64,000 bases of DNA from Oegoconia quadripuncta (taxonomy: Eukaryota; Arthropoda; Insecta; Lepidoptera; Autostichidae), in contig OX438748.1 of assembly GCA_949316235.1 (NCBI GenBank), forward strand, positions 35,804,036 to 35,868,035, given 5' to 3'. Numbering within the stretch: position 1 is the stretch's first letter; every line of letters begins with the position of its first letter. Positions 32,101 through 37,654 of this stretch are shown here, piece after piece. Made by a program: the position numbers and the translations under genes. The notes beneath the pieces were generated by a model that was given only the letters and a program-made list of their open reading frames with translations, searched no databases and was not told where the DNA came from.

Positions 32101-34887
32101 TCCCCAATGTATTTTGCATAACAAGCGACACATCACGCGACGCGCTACGCGACCGCACGTTCGGCCGGCGTAGTTGAACGTTCAGCGTGCGTTTTCAAAG
32201 CGAGGAGCGGCAACGTCGCGCTCCTGTTCGGCAACGACCGACCTCTCTCCTTCAGGACAAGGGTCCGACACAGAAGACGACGACGTCACGTATAGTTCGT
32301 CGCGCAACGCGCCGTACTAGACGCCGGGCGCCGCGTAATTTCGCGTTCGGTGCGTCGCGCCGACCGATAATTCAGTCGTCGAAGGGTCGGCGCAGGATCT
32401 TCTGCAGGTGTGTTCCCACACCTAGCTTTTAAAGACAACCGGTTGAGCGGCATGTGCCCGTGTTGCAGGCTGTGCAGCTGCGGCTGATGGCGGACTACGG
32501 CGCGCTGGCGGCGCAGCTGCGCGGAGCGCGGGCGCTGTACGCGGCGCGACGCGGCGCGCTGCACGCGGCGCTGCACGCGGCGGGGGTGGCGGGGGGGGCG
32601 GGGGGGGCGGGGGAGGGGGAGGGGGAGGGGGAGGGGGAGGGGCTCGGGGCGGGCGGGCGCCCCGCCGCGGGGCTGTTCGTGTGGCTGCGGGTGCGCGGGG
32701 TGGAGGACGTGTACAACATGGTGAGTGCGCGGCGCCGGCCGCCCCGTTGGGCATTTTGGACAGTTTGTTCGCATTCGTTCGAGATCCTAACATGACTTCC
32801 GATAGGAGTTGTGTCTGTAACCTTACAGCAAGAAACTCGATAAGTTGTTCTTTAAAAAAAAAAAAATTTTTTTTATTTATTTTAACACTTTATTGCATAC
32901 ACAGAAAACAATTACAGTGATACTTAAGAGTAAGATATACAAAAGGCGAGCTTATCCCTAAAAGAGATATCTTCCAGCAAACCCAACATAGGAAATAACA
33001 ATAGTGAAGGGGAAACATAGAGTGCACACAAGTAAAATGAAAATAAGAAAATAAATATTAAATACATAATAATAAGTACATAAATAAGCTTACGAATATA
33101 TAAATGAATATATACACGAACATATAAATGATATATAAATGAATATATTAATACATTAATAAATATATAAAAAAAAAAATTATATTACAAAATTATTAAT
33201 TATTATTTTATATTATAGCATTTCATTATTAATTGTGAAATGGCCTGGTTATGCGAACGGGCTGTTTAGGTCCATAAAAGAAGCAAGAAAGAATGAAAAC
33301 ATTTATTCAGTTTATCATCTAAATAATCTGATATTTTATAATATGCTTTCGTAATAAGTTTCTGTTTCATAGTATCTTTAATGGAAGATTTTGTATATCA
33401 ACAGGAACCTTATTGAAAAATACACACTAGTAAATAAATATTTTAGAAAATTACTGTACAGTCCGACGACTGTAGGTAGGTTTTTACGCACGTGTTGACC
33501 TACTTTGGGCCGTGCGCGATCAATTATAAATGTGCATATTTTAATTATATTACGAGAGAACATATTCAACTATCGAGCGATACACATAGAGACAGATTCG
33601 CCCATTTATTTTGTGACGTAAACTTAACTATAACTACCATTAAACTTCCATACGACCATCCATCTTTCTCTCATTTCTCCACAACTCATCTAACTATGAA
33701 TAAGTGTACAAAGCTAACTGGCTTGTACAATTACTATCTAGAGTCGAACACAGCTAACTTTGCAGTGACCTAATAATCACCGTGAATTCAATCATTTATA
33801 GGTACAGTTCAATAATTTTATTTTTTTTATTTATACAAATTTCTGGTAACAAAACAAACCTTTTTTTATGAATTGGCAGCTGATGAGTGTTATTCTAAAC
33901 ATTTTTATTGATCCTCATATTTTTAAATTATGGATTTTATTTATTAATCTTTATTATTAGACAGGCTATATCGGTTTACAAGCTTTCATTATTGTAAATT
34001 TTTAACGCCCTAATCACCATGTGTACCAATATCATAAAATGCACTATTTCCCAGACATATATTTTGCTGTGCTCCTTTATGTATTTTGCTATTTTGTGGA
34101 GACTATATGTCTGAGAAGCATCGGTGGCTCAGCGGTTAAGACACGGTCTCCCAAATTAGGAGGTCCGGGTTCGGCCCATACTCCCTCATTATACGAGGGA
34201 AGGCCTATATCCCTGCAGTGAGATGTTTACGGGCTGAGGATGATGGTGAACGTCCTAATGAAGAATATACATGGAACTTAATAAGTACCTAAGTAATAAG
34301 TTATAATTAAATTCAAATCTATAAACTAGTTACTACCAATTTAAATAAATAAATAGATTAATGGTCTTAATTAAACAAGGCTCCACAAAACAATTTGCAC
34401 CGTTAATATCACAAAAAACCTATTTATAATGTGGACGTCGTTATTATATATATTGAATAAATATTTTCATGGGAGTTACAGGTTATATAACGAGAATTTT
34501 TTGAGTAGTTTGACGAATCTGCCTCTGTTGGGCTCATTTCTAATATGGACGGGCAAAATCAACATGTATCAAAAAAGTAAGGTACGCGTTTTCTAAATGT
34601 TCTACCACCATACATCTATCTACTAAGAATTTTTTTCATTATTCAGTCACTTCTTGTCATTTGTATTGCAGGTGTTCGACACAGCGTTCCAACGCGGCCT
34701 CATGCTGATCCCGGGGCACGCGTTCCAGTACGACACGCGCGCCCCGTGCTCCTACATCCGCCTCACCTTCAGCAGGCTCCCCGCGGCCCTCATGCCGGCC
34801 GCCGCGCGCCATCTCGCGGAAATTATCAAAATCGAGCAAGCGAGCACGCTGCAGAAGCGACCACAGAGGCTCGCTACTGAGGGATAG
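14064..34887 (+). CDS. Kynurenine/alpha-aminoadipate aminotransferase (KAT II/AADAT family), 7 exons, 504 aa
   Basis: Joined exons: 14064-14307, 28027-28195, 29143-29335, 29717-29977, 30892-31071, 32469-32720, 34672-34887. Every junction is GT/AG and all phases agree. It is a fold-type I PLP aminotransferase, expected to transaminate kynurenine and/or 2-aminoadipate with 2-oxoglutarate. Diagnostic residues are: NMISLAEGMPNEEVFPF (about 93-109), GNNPTG (249-254, PLP-contacting Asn251), EDDPY (Tyr282), DSLSK (Schiff-base Lys312) and SYIRLTFS (substrate carboxylate Arg463). Asn, Tyr and Lys sit 49 positions later than in the 425-residue human enzyme (N202, Y233, K263) and the Arg 64 later (R399). 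This fits a ~50-60 residue N-terminal extension plus a ~15 residue insertion in exon 6. The ATG follows an in-frame TGA at 14037. A mitochondrial location is possible but not demonstrable. Intron 1 is 13.7 kb and full of transposons. Confidence 0.95.
14400..14935 (-). mobile_element. Two tandem LINE 3' tails (family also at 42.7, 48.9 and 62.9 kb)
   Basis: Minus-strand copies of a tail reading AGAGCAACYCCTGAGTTTCT, CTTCTCTGGGGAGACTGCC, GAGCGATAACTG and ending TTACGAAATAAAACATTTTT. The first copy is 14405-14700, the second 14705-14935. Both keep the poly(A)-signal-like AATAAA end. Confidence 0.75.
14936..15518. other. Intron 1 sequence without recognised features
   Basis: AT-rich; 15360-15530 includes a CTTTATTGCACAACAATAAG stretch (15396 on) resembling a reverse LINE 3' end. 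Nothing else supported. Confidence 0.4.
15521..15597 (+). repeat. Left inverted arm of the minisatellite-bearing element
   Basis: Begins TACCGGATGAGTTTTCTACC and ends GCCATAGGTAGTATATT; matches the reverse complement of 23610-23692 with a few substitutions and a ~9 bp indel. Confidence 0.75.
15624..16272. repeat. 19 bp minisatellite, 34 copies
   Basis: Unit GGATATGCGACTCCACATT. The 34 copies are the same except for one C/T site (ACTCCAC or ACTCTAC). In order the states are T x5, C x13, T x3, then CCTCCTCTCCCTT. Since 19 is not a multiple of three and the unit has no stop in any forward phase, long open frames run through on several frames. These are artefacts. Confidence 0.98.
16424..16545 (-). 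mobile_element. LINE 3' tail (reverse), family also at 23.4, 32.9, 37.8 and 61.2 kb
   Basis: Minus strand reads GGTTGGCTGGAAGAGATCTC, AGATAAGCTCACCTTTGTAC and ends GTGCAATAAAGAATATA. It is inverted relative to the LINE that follows. 16546-16749 is AT-rich with no assignable feature. Confidence 0.7.
16750..17551 (+). mobile_element. 5'-truncated LINE, C-terminal part of reverse transcriptase
   Basis: Translation reads ADAVSAINSDLSAIHLWAAS, FGLLVNPT, a TAA stop (16835-16837), then SQALVIGSSRLRPRAI. It continues VKNLGVIFDGHLSWSPHI, LPILDYADVCY and, at the end, SVQAAMMWNKLPKLIQ, stopping at 17549-17551. This is the thumb and C-terminus of a jockey/CR1-like non-LTR reverse transcriptase. The palm with YADD is absent. 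The downstream 3' UTR is displaced to 23176-23485 by the LTR element. Confidence 0.85.
17594..17884 (+). repeat. 5' LTR
   Basis: Begins TATTAACCGAAAATTTCACT and ends TTCTTATTGCTAACA. Contains a TGACGTCA palindrome at 17633-17640. The GC-rich first half and AT-rich second half match the 3' LTR base for base where I compared them. Confidence 0.95.
17885..17897 (+). promoter_or_regulatory. Primer-binding site, tRNA-Leu-like
   Basis: TCAGAAGTGGGAT directly follows the 5' LTR. It is complementary to the acceptor/T-arm side of an animal tRNA-Leu, starting a few bases inside the CCA end, a known arrangement in micropia/mdg3-like elements. tRNA identity is from memory. Confidence 0.65.
18010..22434 (+). 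CDS. Retrotransposon Gag-Pol polyprotein, 1474 aa
   Basis: One uninterrupted frame. It starts with a basic tract (RKRKRKQR) and a Pro/Ala-rich linker. A Gag capsid-like region follows at about 130-300. Two zinc knuckles come next: C324-x2-C-x4-H-x6-C, slightly long, and C362-x2-C-x4-H-x4-C, canonical. The aspartic protease has DSGS at 419. Reverse transcriptase spans about 573-800 with YIDD at 726-729, and RNase H starts at TDAS (Asp875). The integrase has its HHCC finger ending at C1103/C1106, and its core residues are Asp1136, Asp1194 and Glu1230 (a D-D-35-E spacing). No catalytic residue is missing. The last ~45 residues (RALLWYL, RRILRALLRW) are translated from a DNA motif array and may be non-essential. 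No frameshift separates gag and pol. Confidence 0.95.
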   Translation: MSESSRKRKRKQRDNTPDLDLQQQLQIILSRLNALERDPNTRVVSECGAGGSNTINVSIPPDATGELYVPTPMTLAPPPAASAQAPASLLTAVPQPAPPPETPLPTPSYSVETVFSEVTDKLVSAISAINPVRSTHVYISNFDPALNDIEVWFDEVDHIRVMHRWDDRECLARIGNCLKGDARVWLNEWVTNDRSWSNFKREFKALCPRRVDIANILFDVMKTHSDNYRSYAEYARRSLLRLRIVTGLSDELITAIIIRGITDPQIRAAATNANLLPNDLVNFLSIYVKPAQTPPIRKTHTTRNVFQKNSHPYKREQNRPTPKCFSCGGFGHKQYDNSCPKRAKVESSSTTPITNNEKSEPCSFCKKMGHKIDNCFAKQRAESHSKSSVSFCREIQGSYKNNDIATAVIQGVPVDILIDSGSTISLISDTVVKHFHCKQIPSFRVLRGIGSQELESSYSTTLTVEFPEISLEIDFHVVPHNCLTIPVIIGTDVLNRDGVTYTRSRGKQRLMRVEKVFAIESNVHSMINTPLVGSDKKRLLSLIDDYSQNFISGTATTTVKTGSMHISLTSDTPIVYRPYKLSHDEKLRVRDIIKDLLAKGIIRESQSNYSSPILLVRKKDGSDRMCVDFRALNAITVKDRYPLPLIDDHIDRLGNSKFFTSLDMATGFLQIRMDSESTHKTGFVTPEGHFEFLKMPYGLANAPVVYQRIIANTLRSFIESGRALVYIDDVLLPSLTIEEGLQTLREILHVLTEAGFSINLRKCTFLADEVEYLGRTISNGQVSPSAHKVEALVKAPVPGSVKQVRQFLGLAGYFRRYIPGYSVKTACMARLLRKGAVFKWHDEHEQVRKEIIGHLTNEPALAIFDPSLPTEVHTDASSIGYGAVLLQTHSEGRRRAVAYFSKVTQGAESRYHSYELETLAVVKALQHFRHYLIGMRFRVITDCNALKMTQRKKDLLPRVARWWIYLQDYDFELEYRKGAVLSHADYLSRNPINMCTVKRPHNWAQIAQAADEETQSMLQKLSDGELDSNRYIKRNDVLYYKLDKTGEQSRLLCYIPKGHRLSLMRVFHDEHQHIGVDKTAELILKHFWFPGLRQFVQKYIRHCIVCLSQKKSPRQPLQPIESWTKPGTPFDTVHSDVLGPLPESNGFKFVVIIIDAFTKYCLLYAISRQDTSELKRVFENAISLFGTPKLIVADRGRMYESSAFANWVEGLGSRLYLITPEMHQSNGQVERYCRTILNMIRVEVNFRNAKWSDILWKLQLNLNITKQRSTQYSPLNLLIGSESVTPVIRSLVRDIALQSTSSNRESLRELARQRASDLLDKNREKQDARINKERKPPRVFKNEDLVFVRKWSQSTGKLDSGMRGPYKVMKVLPHGRYDLKLVTGSYGKTTQAAAEYMMLWRGEWTPEVCAAFYESEYHSFAPNDILYSILRALLWYLLHYVYGLFRRILRALLRWHPEGSASRNMLRPLFPFKT
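22297..22668 (+). repeat. 11-copy CTGAGGGCTCT / CTGAGGCCTCT motif array
   Basis: Form A (C[T/C]GAGGGCTCT) is at 22297, 22354, 22379, 22440, 22504, 22572 and 22658. Form B (CTGAGGCCTCT, containing the palindrome GAGGCCTC) is at 22405, 22474, 22537 and 22600. Spacing is 25-58 bp, and from 22379 the forms alternate strictly. The array begins inside pol and continues past the stop at 22434, so it is conserved as DNA or RNA rather than as protein. Role unknown. Confidence 0.9.
22759..23054 (+). CDS. Possible spliced accessory frame running into the 3' LTR
   Basis: A frame open from 22692 passes a plausible acceptor (CAATGTTGTTTTAG at 22745-22758). It then reads GGDDCSEDDVISELCCSPDD, SMVSTIHSDADAGEVAPP and crosses the LTR boundary at 22885. 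It continues ENFTEMGVASVTSECGG and stops at 23052-23054. About 98 residues, acidic and Ser-rich in the first half. An internal Met lies at 22821. Openness over 120 codons in such sequence is suggestive, not proof. The donor would lie upstream in the element. It could also be chance. No similarity recognised. Confidence 0.35.
22874..22881 (+). promoter_or_regulatory. Polypurine tract
   Basis: AGGAGAGG lies three bases before the 3' LTR start, the position expected for the plus-strand primer. It is short and interrupted by CCG before the LTR, so the exact primer may differ. Confidence 0.5.
22885..23175 (+). repeat. 3' LTR
   Basis: Same 291 bp as the 5' LTR, including the nine-T run near the end and TGACGTCA at 22924-22931. 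Followed by ATATATATAG. Confidence 0.95.
23176..23485 (+). mobile_element. 3' UTR of the LINE split by the LTR retrotransposon
   Basis: AT-rich leader, then GGTTGGCTGGAAGAGATCTC TTAAAGAGATAAGTCCACCT and GTGCAATAAAGAATATA at the end. Same tail family as 16424-16545 but on the plus strand, matching the orientation of the LINE coding fragment before 17551. Confidence 0.7.
23610..23692 (-). repeat. Right inverted arm of the minisatellite-bearing element
   Basis: Reads ACTACCTATGCCAATACCTT to CTCATCCGGTA, the inverse of the left arm. The 120 bp to its left (23490-23609) should be the element's own interior. Confidence 0.75.
24205..24240 (+). repeat. Solo arm related to the 15.5/23.7 kb inverted repeats
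   Basis: TAACGGATGAGTTTTTTTAC CGTAAAGAA matches the outer ~30 bp of those arms with few changes. No partner arm in inverted orientation was found close to the right. 23693-24204 has no other assigned feature. Confidence 0.55.
24243..24322 (-). mobile_element. Degenerate tRNA-derived SINE head
   Basis: The minus strand reads TGACCGCCGATTGGTCTCGT, then GTTCGATTCCCAC, resembling box A and box B of a tRNA-derived SINE. Too diverged to assign to SINE-A with confidence. Confidence 0.45.
24503..24734 (+). mobile_element. SINE-A copy (tRNA-derived)
   Basis: Head GACGACCGATTGGTGTAGTG with box B GGTTCGAATCC, then GAGGGGTAAATGTTTGTGTG. The body includes TATCTAGTATCCATAGCACA AGC and GGGACTAGATGATTGGTGTA AG, ending in an ATTT-rich tail. 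The tRNA-like fold is the RNA polymerase III promoter of the SINE; it is not a tRNA gene. Confidence 0.85.
24735..24935 (-). mobile_element. SINE-A copy, inverted next to the previous one
   Basis: Minus-strand body (CTAGTCCCAAACTGACCAAA GC) and head (CCCCTAGCAGGATTTGAACC) in mirror arrangement to 24503-24734. The head is diverged. Confidence 0.75.
24936..25779. other. Intron 1 sequence without recognised features
   Basis: AT-rich; I see no exon, repeat family or motif that I can name. Confidence 0.5.
25780..26290 (+). mobile_element. LINE 3' UTR (family also reversed at 54.3-54.8 kb), interrupted by AT-rich sequence
   Basis: GATGATTATTTAGGCGATAA GGAGGTCTGGTGTTAGCTGG, a diverged insertion (25885-26100 ending in an (AAAT)n run), then GAGTTTCTTGTCGCTTCTTC, CACCTTGTGAAGCGATGTAG and CTACATTGAATAAAATATTT. 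Its mirror at 54305-54600 lacks the inserted segment, showing that this copy was interrupted. Confidence 0.75.
26395..26515 (+). mobile_element. RTE-type LINE C-terminal fragment
   Basis: Reads RDELHKFVNTWSEEARDREP, then after a one-base shift REAFAQQWDNI. This is the terminal region of RTE-like reverse transcriptases. Frameshifted and dead. Confidence 0.75.
26516..27290. other. Intron 1 sequence without recognised features
   Basis: Contains chance frames at 26464-26763 and 27022-27258; neither has a recognisable domain, splice context or codon pattern. Confidence 0.45.
27295..27680. repeat. Degenerate ~25-35 bp repeat (GTCATTTTAGAAAGTTG), split by an RTE tail
   Basis: Variants of TTGTCATTTTAGAAAGTTGA occur at about 27310, 27358, 27395, 27575, 27595, 27615 and 27655. 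Between 27420 and 27570 lies an RTE-type tail (GTTCAGTAGTGGACGTCCTG then GCTGATATGATGATG). After 27680 to exon 2 nothing is recognised apart from a chance frame at 27707-27985. Confidence 0.6.
28027..28195 (+). CDS. Aminotransferase exon 2
   Basis: Acceptor TTTCTACAG, donor CGGGG|GTGAG. Encodes TSLAYEVDKNMISLAEGMPN and on to ALQYVPSRG, the N-terminal arm and the conserved ISLAxGxPNxxxFPF motif of the KAT II family. Confidence 0.95.
28335..28412 (+). mobile_element. SINE-B 3' tail fragment
   Basis: CTCATCTTCATTTAACATCA GGTGTGATTGAGGTCAAGTA then GTGCATAAAAA; matches the 3' end of full SINE-B copies at 40.5 and 41.6 kb. In intron 2. Confidence 0.75.
28780..29095 (+). mobile_element. Degenerate RTE-type LINE 3' end
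   Basis: Ends TGTTCAACAGTGGATTAAAG; upstream words such as ACTGGCAACAGCTCGAGAC recall the RTE C-terminal region. Heavily mutated; lies just before exon 3. Confidence 0.4.
29143..29335 (+). CDS. Aminotransferase exon 3
   Basis: Acceptor ATTTATTTCCAG, donor ACCGCG|GTGAGT. Encodes LPDLVSALKKFQQYVHRPP, then ILITNGAQHAIYQCCELFVE and MTEYAYTGLHTA. The NGAQ(H) glycine-rich turn and the EYAYTG segment bind cofactor phosphate and ring in this fold. Confidence 0.95.
29717..29977 (+). CDS. Aminotransferase exon 4
   Basis: Acceptor TTTTCTTGCAG, donor ACAGAG|GTGATA. Encodes 87 residues with ILYIIPTGNNPTG and YDFLILEDDPYMFL, the core PLP-binding region. The frame is intact, and its antisense open frames are shadows. 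Confidence 0.95.
30450..30735 (+). mobile_element. RTE-type LINE 3' end in intron 4
   Basis: Contains AGACCACGCACCGGCAACCG, GTAGGACCTCCACTCACAAG, GGACGTACGACCGTCAAG and the terminal CCTATGTTCAGCAGTGGAAG TCC GCTGATATGATGAA. This corresponds to the last ~80 codons and 3' end of an RTE-like element, frame broken. Confidence 0.7.
30892..31071 (+). CDS. Aminotransferase exon 5 (catalytic lysine)
   Basis: Acceptor GTGTATTCCAG, donor TCACAG|GTACAC. Encodes VIPTFLSMDSCGRVVRMDSL and SKVVSAGLRAAWLTAP, with Lys312 as the expected internal aldimine. The exon's last 24 bases and the donor are repeated twice downstream (see separate entry), so an alternative in-frame donor 30 nt further is possible. Confidence 0.95.
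31048..31731 (+). repeat. Triplicated exon 5 / intron 5 boundary
   Basis: CTGCACAGCTGCACTCTCTC ACAGGTACAC lies at 31048-31077 (the real junction). It recurs with a 1 bp deletion and changes at 31079-31107 and exactly at 31702-31731. Each copy keeps CACAG|GTACAC, i.e. a donor. A retroposon separates copies 2 and 3. Confidence 0.9.
31109..31695 (-). mobile_element. Retroposon with poly(A), inserted between donor copies 2 and 3
   Basis: Starts with a T run on the plus strand (31111-31119), i.e. a 3' poly(A) on the minus strand. GC-rich body including GTCGCCTCTTACGACAGGTA (31585 on; minus TACCTGTCGTAAGAGGCGAC), a word found in lepidopteran retroposons. ACAGGTACACACC and ACAGATACACCC at the two ends could be the target duplication. 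The 96-codon minus frame (31476-31186) has no recognised domain. Confidence 0.65.
31735..31930 (+). mobile_element. LINE reverse transcriptase palm fragment
   Basis: Across two phases it reads GPLF, LVYINDLFMF, then KIVLFAVDSSLLLKVDRND and DKVNSILRLILRWLT. FAVDSSLL occupies the place of FADDTSLL, so the catalytic pair is altered; frameshifted. Confidence 0.7.
31940..32445. other. CpG-rich unassigned segment in intron 5
   Basis: About 500 bp, strikingly rich in CG dinucleotides for this window. One forward phase includes DLSPSGQGSDTEDDDVTYSS and then stops; another (32187-32432) is Arg-rich. An 18 bp hairpin (AGGTGTG TTCC CACACCT) lies near 32405. It may be the 5' part of an unrecognised transposon or a retrocopy; I cannot name it. 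Confidence 0.4.
32469..32720 (+). CDS. Aminotransferase exon 6 (with Gly/Ala/Glu-rich insertion)
   Basis: Acceptor CCGTGTTGCAG, donor AACATG|GTGAGT. It is very GC-rich. Encodes AVQLRLMADYGALAAQLRGA through GLFVWLRVRGVEDVYNM. Residues ~388-412 are a GGA/GE repeat coded by (GGGGGAG)-type simple sequence in place of the short loop found in the human enzyme. Several open frames on the other strand here are shadows of this low-complexity DNA. Confidence 0.9.
32870..33005 (-). mobile_element. LINE 3' tail (family of 16.4 and 23.4 kb)
   Basis: Minus strand GTTTGCTGGAAGATATCTCT, AGGGATAAGCTCGCCTTTTG TAT and CAATAAAGTGTTAAAATAAA at its end. In intron 6. Confidence 0.7.
33006..34110. other. Intron 6 AT-rich sequence
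   Basis: 33050-33230 is an ATATAAATGAATATAT-like low-complexity stretch. The rest to 34110 has no recognised feature. Confidence 0.5.
34118..34262 (+). mobile_element. SINE-D (another tRNA-derived head)
   Basis: AGCATCGGTGGCTCAGCGGT TAAGACACGG resembles box A and GTCCGGGTTCGGCCC box B of a tRNA. Followed by a degenerate body to about 34262. In intron 6. Confidence 0.65.
34672..34887 (+). CDS. Aminotransferase exon 7 (terminal)
   Basis: Acceptor TTTGTATTGCAG, stop TAG at 34885-34887. Encodes VFDTAFQRGLMLIPGHAFQY, then CSYIRLTFSRLP with the substrate-carboxylate Arg463, and a C-terminal helix. The tail (KRPQRLATEG) is longer than in the human protein. A MITE starts 33 bp after the stop, so it lies in the 3' UTR unless polyadenylation is immediate; I see no AATAAA in those 33 bp. 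Confidence 0.95.
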   Translation: MFDTAFQRGLMLIPGHAFQYDTRAPCSYIRLTFSRLPAALMPAAARHLAEIIKIEQASTLQKRPQRLATEG

Positions 34888-34920
34888 ATGGCGCTGTTTT
34901 TGATTTATTCATGTTTAATA

Positions 34921-35343
34921 TTGGGCCTTTACCTATGACATTGGAGTTTTTTTTCTTCTTTAATCATATGTACCAATTCCTGCAATTTTCAAAGCTATAT
35001 CCAAATTTGTTTTTTATTTGGAAAATGGAATATTATTTCAAGGTTTCACATGAAATATTTTTTTAATTTCTGAGCTAAATCACATAATAAAAAAAAATTT
35101 AACAGTGCTCTTTTCATGTGCTTTCCATAATCATTTCTTAGATTCGCTGAAACTTTTATAAAGCGATTACTTTTAAAAATTAACGCTGCCTATACTTAAC
35201 TTAATGTTATCCGATAATACACACAAAGTTTAGCTAAATTTGGATTTGCCGTTCCCAAAAAAAAAACAAAAATGTTTGTATGGAGAAAACAGTCTTAATG
35301 AAATTCTTCATACAAAACGCCAATTTCATAGGTAAGGACCTAA
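34921..35343 (+). mobile_element. MITE copy 1 (TA-flanked, ~25 bp TIRs) in the aminotransferase 3' UTR
   Basis: Begins TTGGGCCTTTACCTATGACA and ends TTTCATAGGTAAGGACCTAA, with TA on each side. The termini are inverted repeats of each other. 423 bp; no coding capacity. Direct repeats at 45.3 and 50.2 kb are the same element in the same orientation. Confidence 0.9.
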
Positions 35344-35345
35344 TA

Positions 35346-35805
35346 TAATGTAATCTACTGTACCAACTAAACGTGTTCGTTAAGATAGTTAAGATTTGGG
35401 GTTAGTTTTAATGCCCCTAAATAGTACTTAATCATACACATAAACTTTTACTTTCACTCCATTGTACACAAACAAACAAAATATTACACGACAGACAAAT
35501 TTTGGAAAAATGCATATTATTGTAATTTTTGTGACAGTGAAAGAGCGTGCTGCTTGGTGGAAAGCAAAAGCTTAATGCAAATGAAATTTAGGTACTTACA
35601 CAGGTACTTAAAAGTTGGGCAGCATTACCTCTCTGTATCGCAACACTTACGCGTTGATAGAGGTAGCTGCCAGCCTCTTATCGGCGGAGATATTGACCAA
35701 ACAAGTAGATCGTTTACTAAAACCAATTAAAATTATATAAAATGTCTAAATATAGTTTTTACCATATCTGAGAATAATTAGGTCAAAATTAACGGCATTT
35801 TTTTT
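35346..35805. other. No gene recognised
   Basis: AT-rich. ATTAAA at about 35726 is a weak candidate polyadenylation signal for the aminotransferase transcript. Confidence 0.35.
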
Positions 35806-35806
35806 T

Positions 35807-36012
35807 TGCACAACGGATTGGTACTTGACCTCAATCACACCTGATGTTAAGTGAAGATTTAGATAAGATGGTGGTAGCTAGCCAGGCGGACATATAAAAT
35901 GTCCTATCACCAACCAAACCGAGTACTTAAACATGTACCCCGCTGGGGATCGAACCCGCGACCTCCGAATCGTAAACCCAATGTTGTTTTACATTGAGCC
36001 ACGGAGGCGGTT
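35807..36012 (-). mobile_element. SINE-B copy with internal deletion
   Basis: Minus strand head CCGCCTCCGTGGCTCAATGT, box B GGTTCGATCCCCAGCGGGGT, then the CTAGCTACCACCATCTTATC body joined directly to the TTCACTTAACATCAGGTGTG tail. The TGTTGTGTTCCGGTTGTCAG part is lost. Confidence 0.85.
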
Positions 36013-36820
36013 AGATTAGATAGCATCACTACCTTTACATCGCGATTCTTGAATATAACAATGAAAAGTTGTATTTGGAAATAAATCTTAATTTCAATGA
36101 TGTGATCCTTAATGTACCGCCAAGAGATTGTCTATATGTCATTAAGTACTATTTTTAACAAATAAGTAATATTTATTATAATTTAGGGACTCAAATAATA
36201 GTATTTAATCAAATTATCAGTAAGCGGGCAAATGAACTTTATGCAATATGTAATAATTTTATAAATTTTAATTTTATTTTTAATTTTATTTTCTTGGGAA
36301 AACCAACAGCTGTTTTACATATTATCACATAAACTTAAAAAACTGAAAGCCAATTAGAGGTTTCCACTGATAGAATTTTATTCACCTTCATTTTCTTTTT
36401 TTTTTTTTTTTATATGAGAGGGCGACAAACGAGCATGCGGGTCACCTTCATCTTCACTCTTCTATTTTTCATTGTAATTCATCTTATTTAGGTAAAATGT
36501 AGTAATCATATACGTAATTATGTTTAGGACCCTTGATTGTACGTAAACTAAGTTTAAGATGTATAAAACTCTATGTGTAAGATGCAGAAGTGTAAGAGTC
36601 AGCCTTAATGCGATGTTAGATGTTTTTTAATAATTTATTTGACTTGTAACTGATGCTTATCATAGCCTCTAAAGTTTAAGAGGCAGGCCTAAAGTAGAGT
36701 AGCACAGCGAAACTAAATCTTGCCGTGTGTGTCATACTCACAAATTTATACAAAACAGTCCTTTGTTATTAAGAGCCTGCAAAACTTAATCGCTTCAAAG
36801 CCTGTATTAATAACCTTTGA
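36013..36820. other. No gene recognised
   Basis: 36395-36455 is a T run plus ATATGAGAGGGCGACAAACG AGCATGCGGGTCACC, the poly(A) end of a minus-strand retroposon seen in full at 51.9 kb. Otherwise unassigned. Confidence 0.5.
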
Positions 36821-36822
36821 TG

Positions 36823-36985
36823 ACCGACTGGTGTAGTGGATAGTGACCCTGTAAGCGAAACCTACGGTTGCGGGTTCAAATCTTTATGTGATGAATACAA
36901 ACATGTATGTATGTTTATCCGTTATCTAGTATCCATAGTACTAGATGATTGGTGTAAGTGTCGGAAATATTTATATATTTAATAT
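36823..36985 (+). mobile_element. SINE-A copy, internally deleted
   Basis: ATGACCGACTGGTGTAGTGG ATAGTGACCC, box B GCGGGTTCAAATC, then GTATCCATAGTACTAGATGA TTGGTGTAAGTGTCGG. 36986-37654 is unassigned. Confidence 0.8.
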
Positions 36986-37654
36986 AGGGGATATCGACAT
37001 TGAAATAATTTATGAACGACTGGGCGCATTTGACCATAATATCAGTTGACGATGTAGCCTAAGATGAAACACGTTTACGTAAACTTTGATCTCTAACAGG
37101 GAACGGACTCGAGTTGACACTTGAGATACTATTGTAATATGAAAACAGTGTCTTACACGTCAATCTTAGTTCGATCACATACTTGAGATCGCTTTATGAA
37201 TATTACATTGACCAGGGCCCTAATTCCCCTTAATATTTAGTCCAGTTTCGATTTGCTGTTGTATCCAATAGCAGTATATTGTGCGATAGGTGTTGGTTGT
37301 GATTTACACAATCATTTATTTATATTATTTTTCTGTTTTATGTCAAGTTATTGGAAAGCCCCTGGTCACCGTCCACAGTCTTCTACTGTTGTAATGAATG
37401 AATGATTGAATATTTATTTGCAGAATCATGGTACGTATTCAGATATTATCACATTAGAGATGTTTCATCATGTTTCGCCAGTAGCGGGTGGCATGCAAAA
37501 ATTACTAATCAGAATTACATAATAATTAACTATATAACTTCATATTTAAGTGGTAGTCTGTAGTCTTTGCCTATCCCTACGGGAAACAGGCGTGACATTA
37601 TGTATAACTTTCAAATTGTTAATTATAGATATAAATTAATATAATATACATAAT

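Noticed and set aside
32286..32793. Pro/Ala-rich minus-strand proteins over aminotransferase exon 6
   Set aside because: Reverse reading of GC-rich low-complexity exon sequence; the plus-strand exon has splice sites and family similarity.
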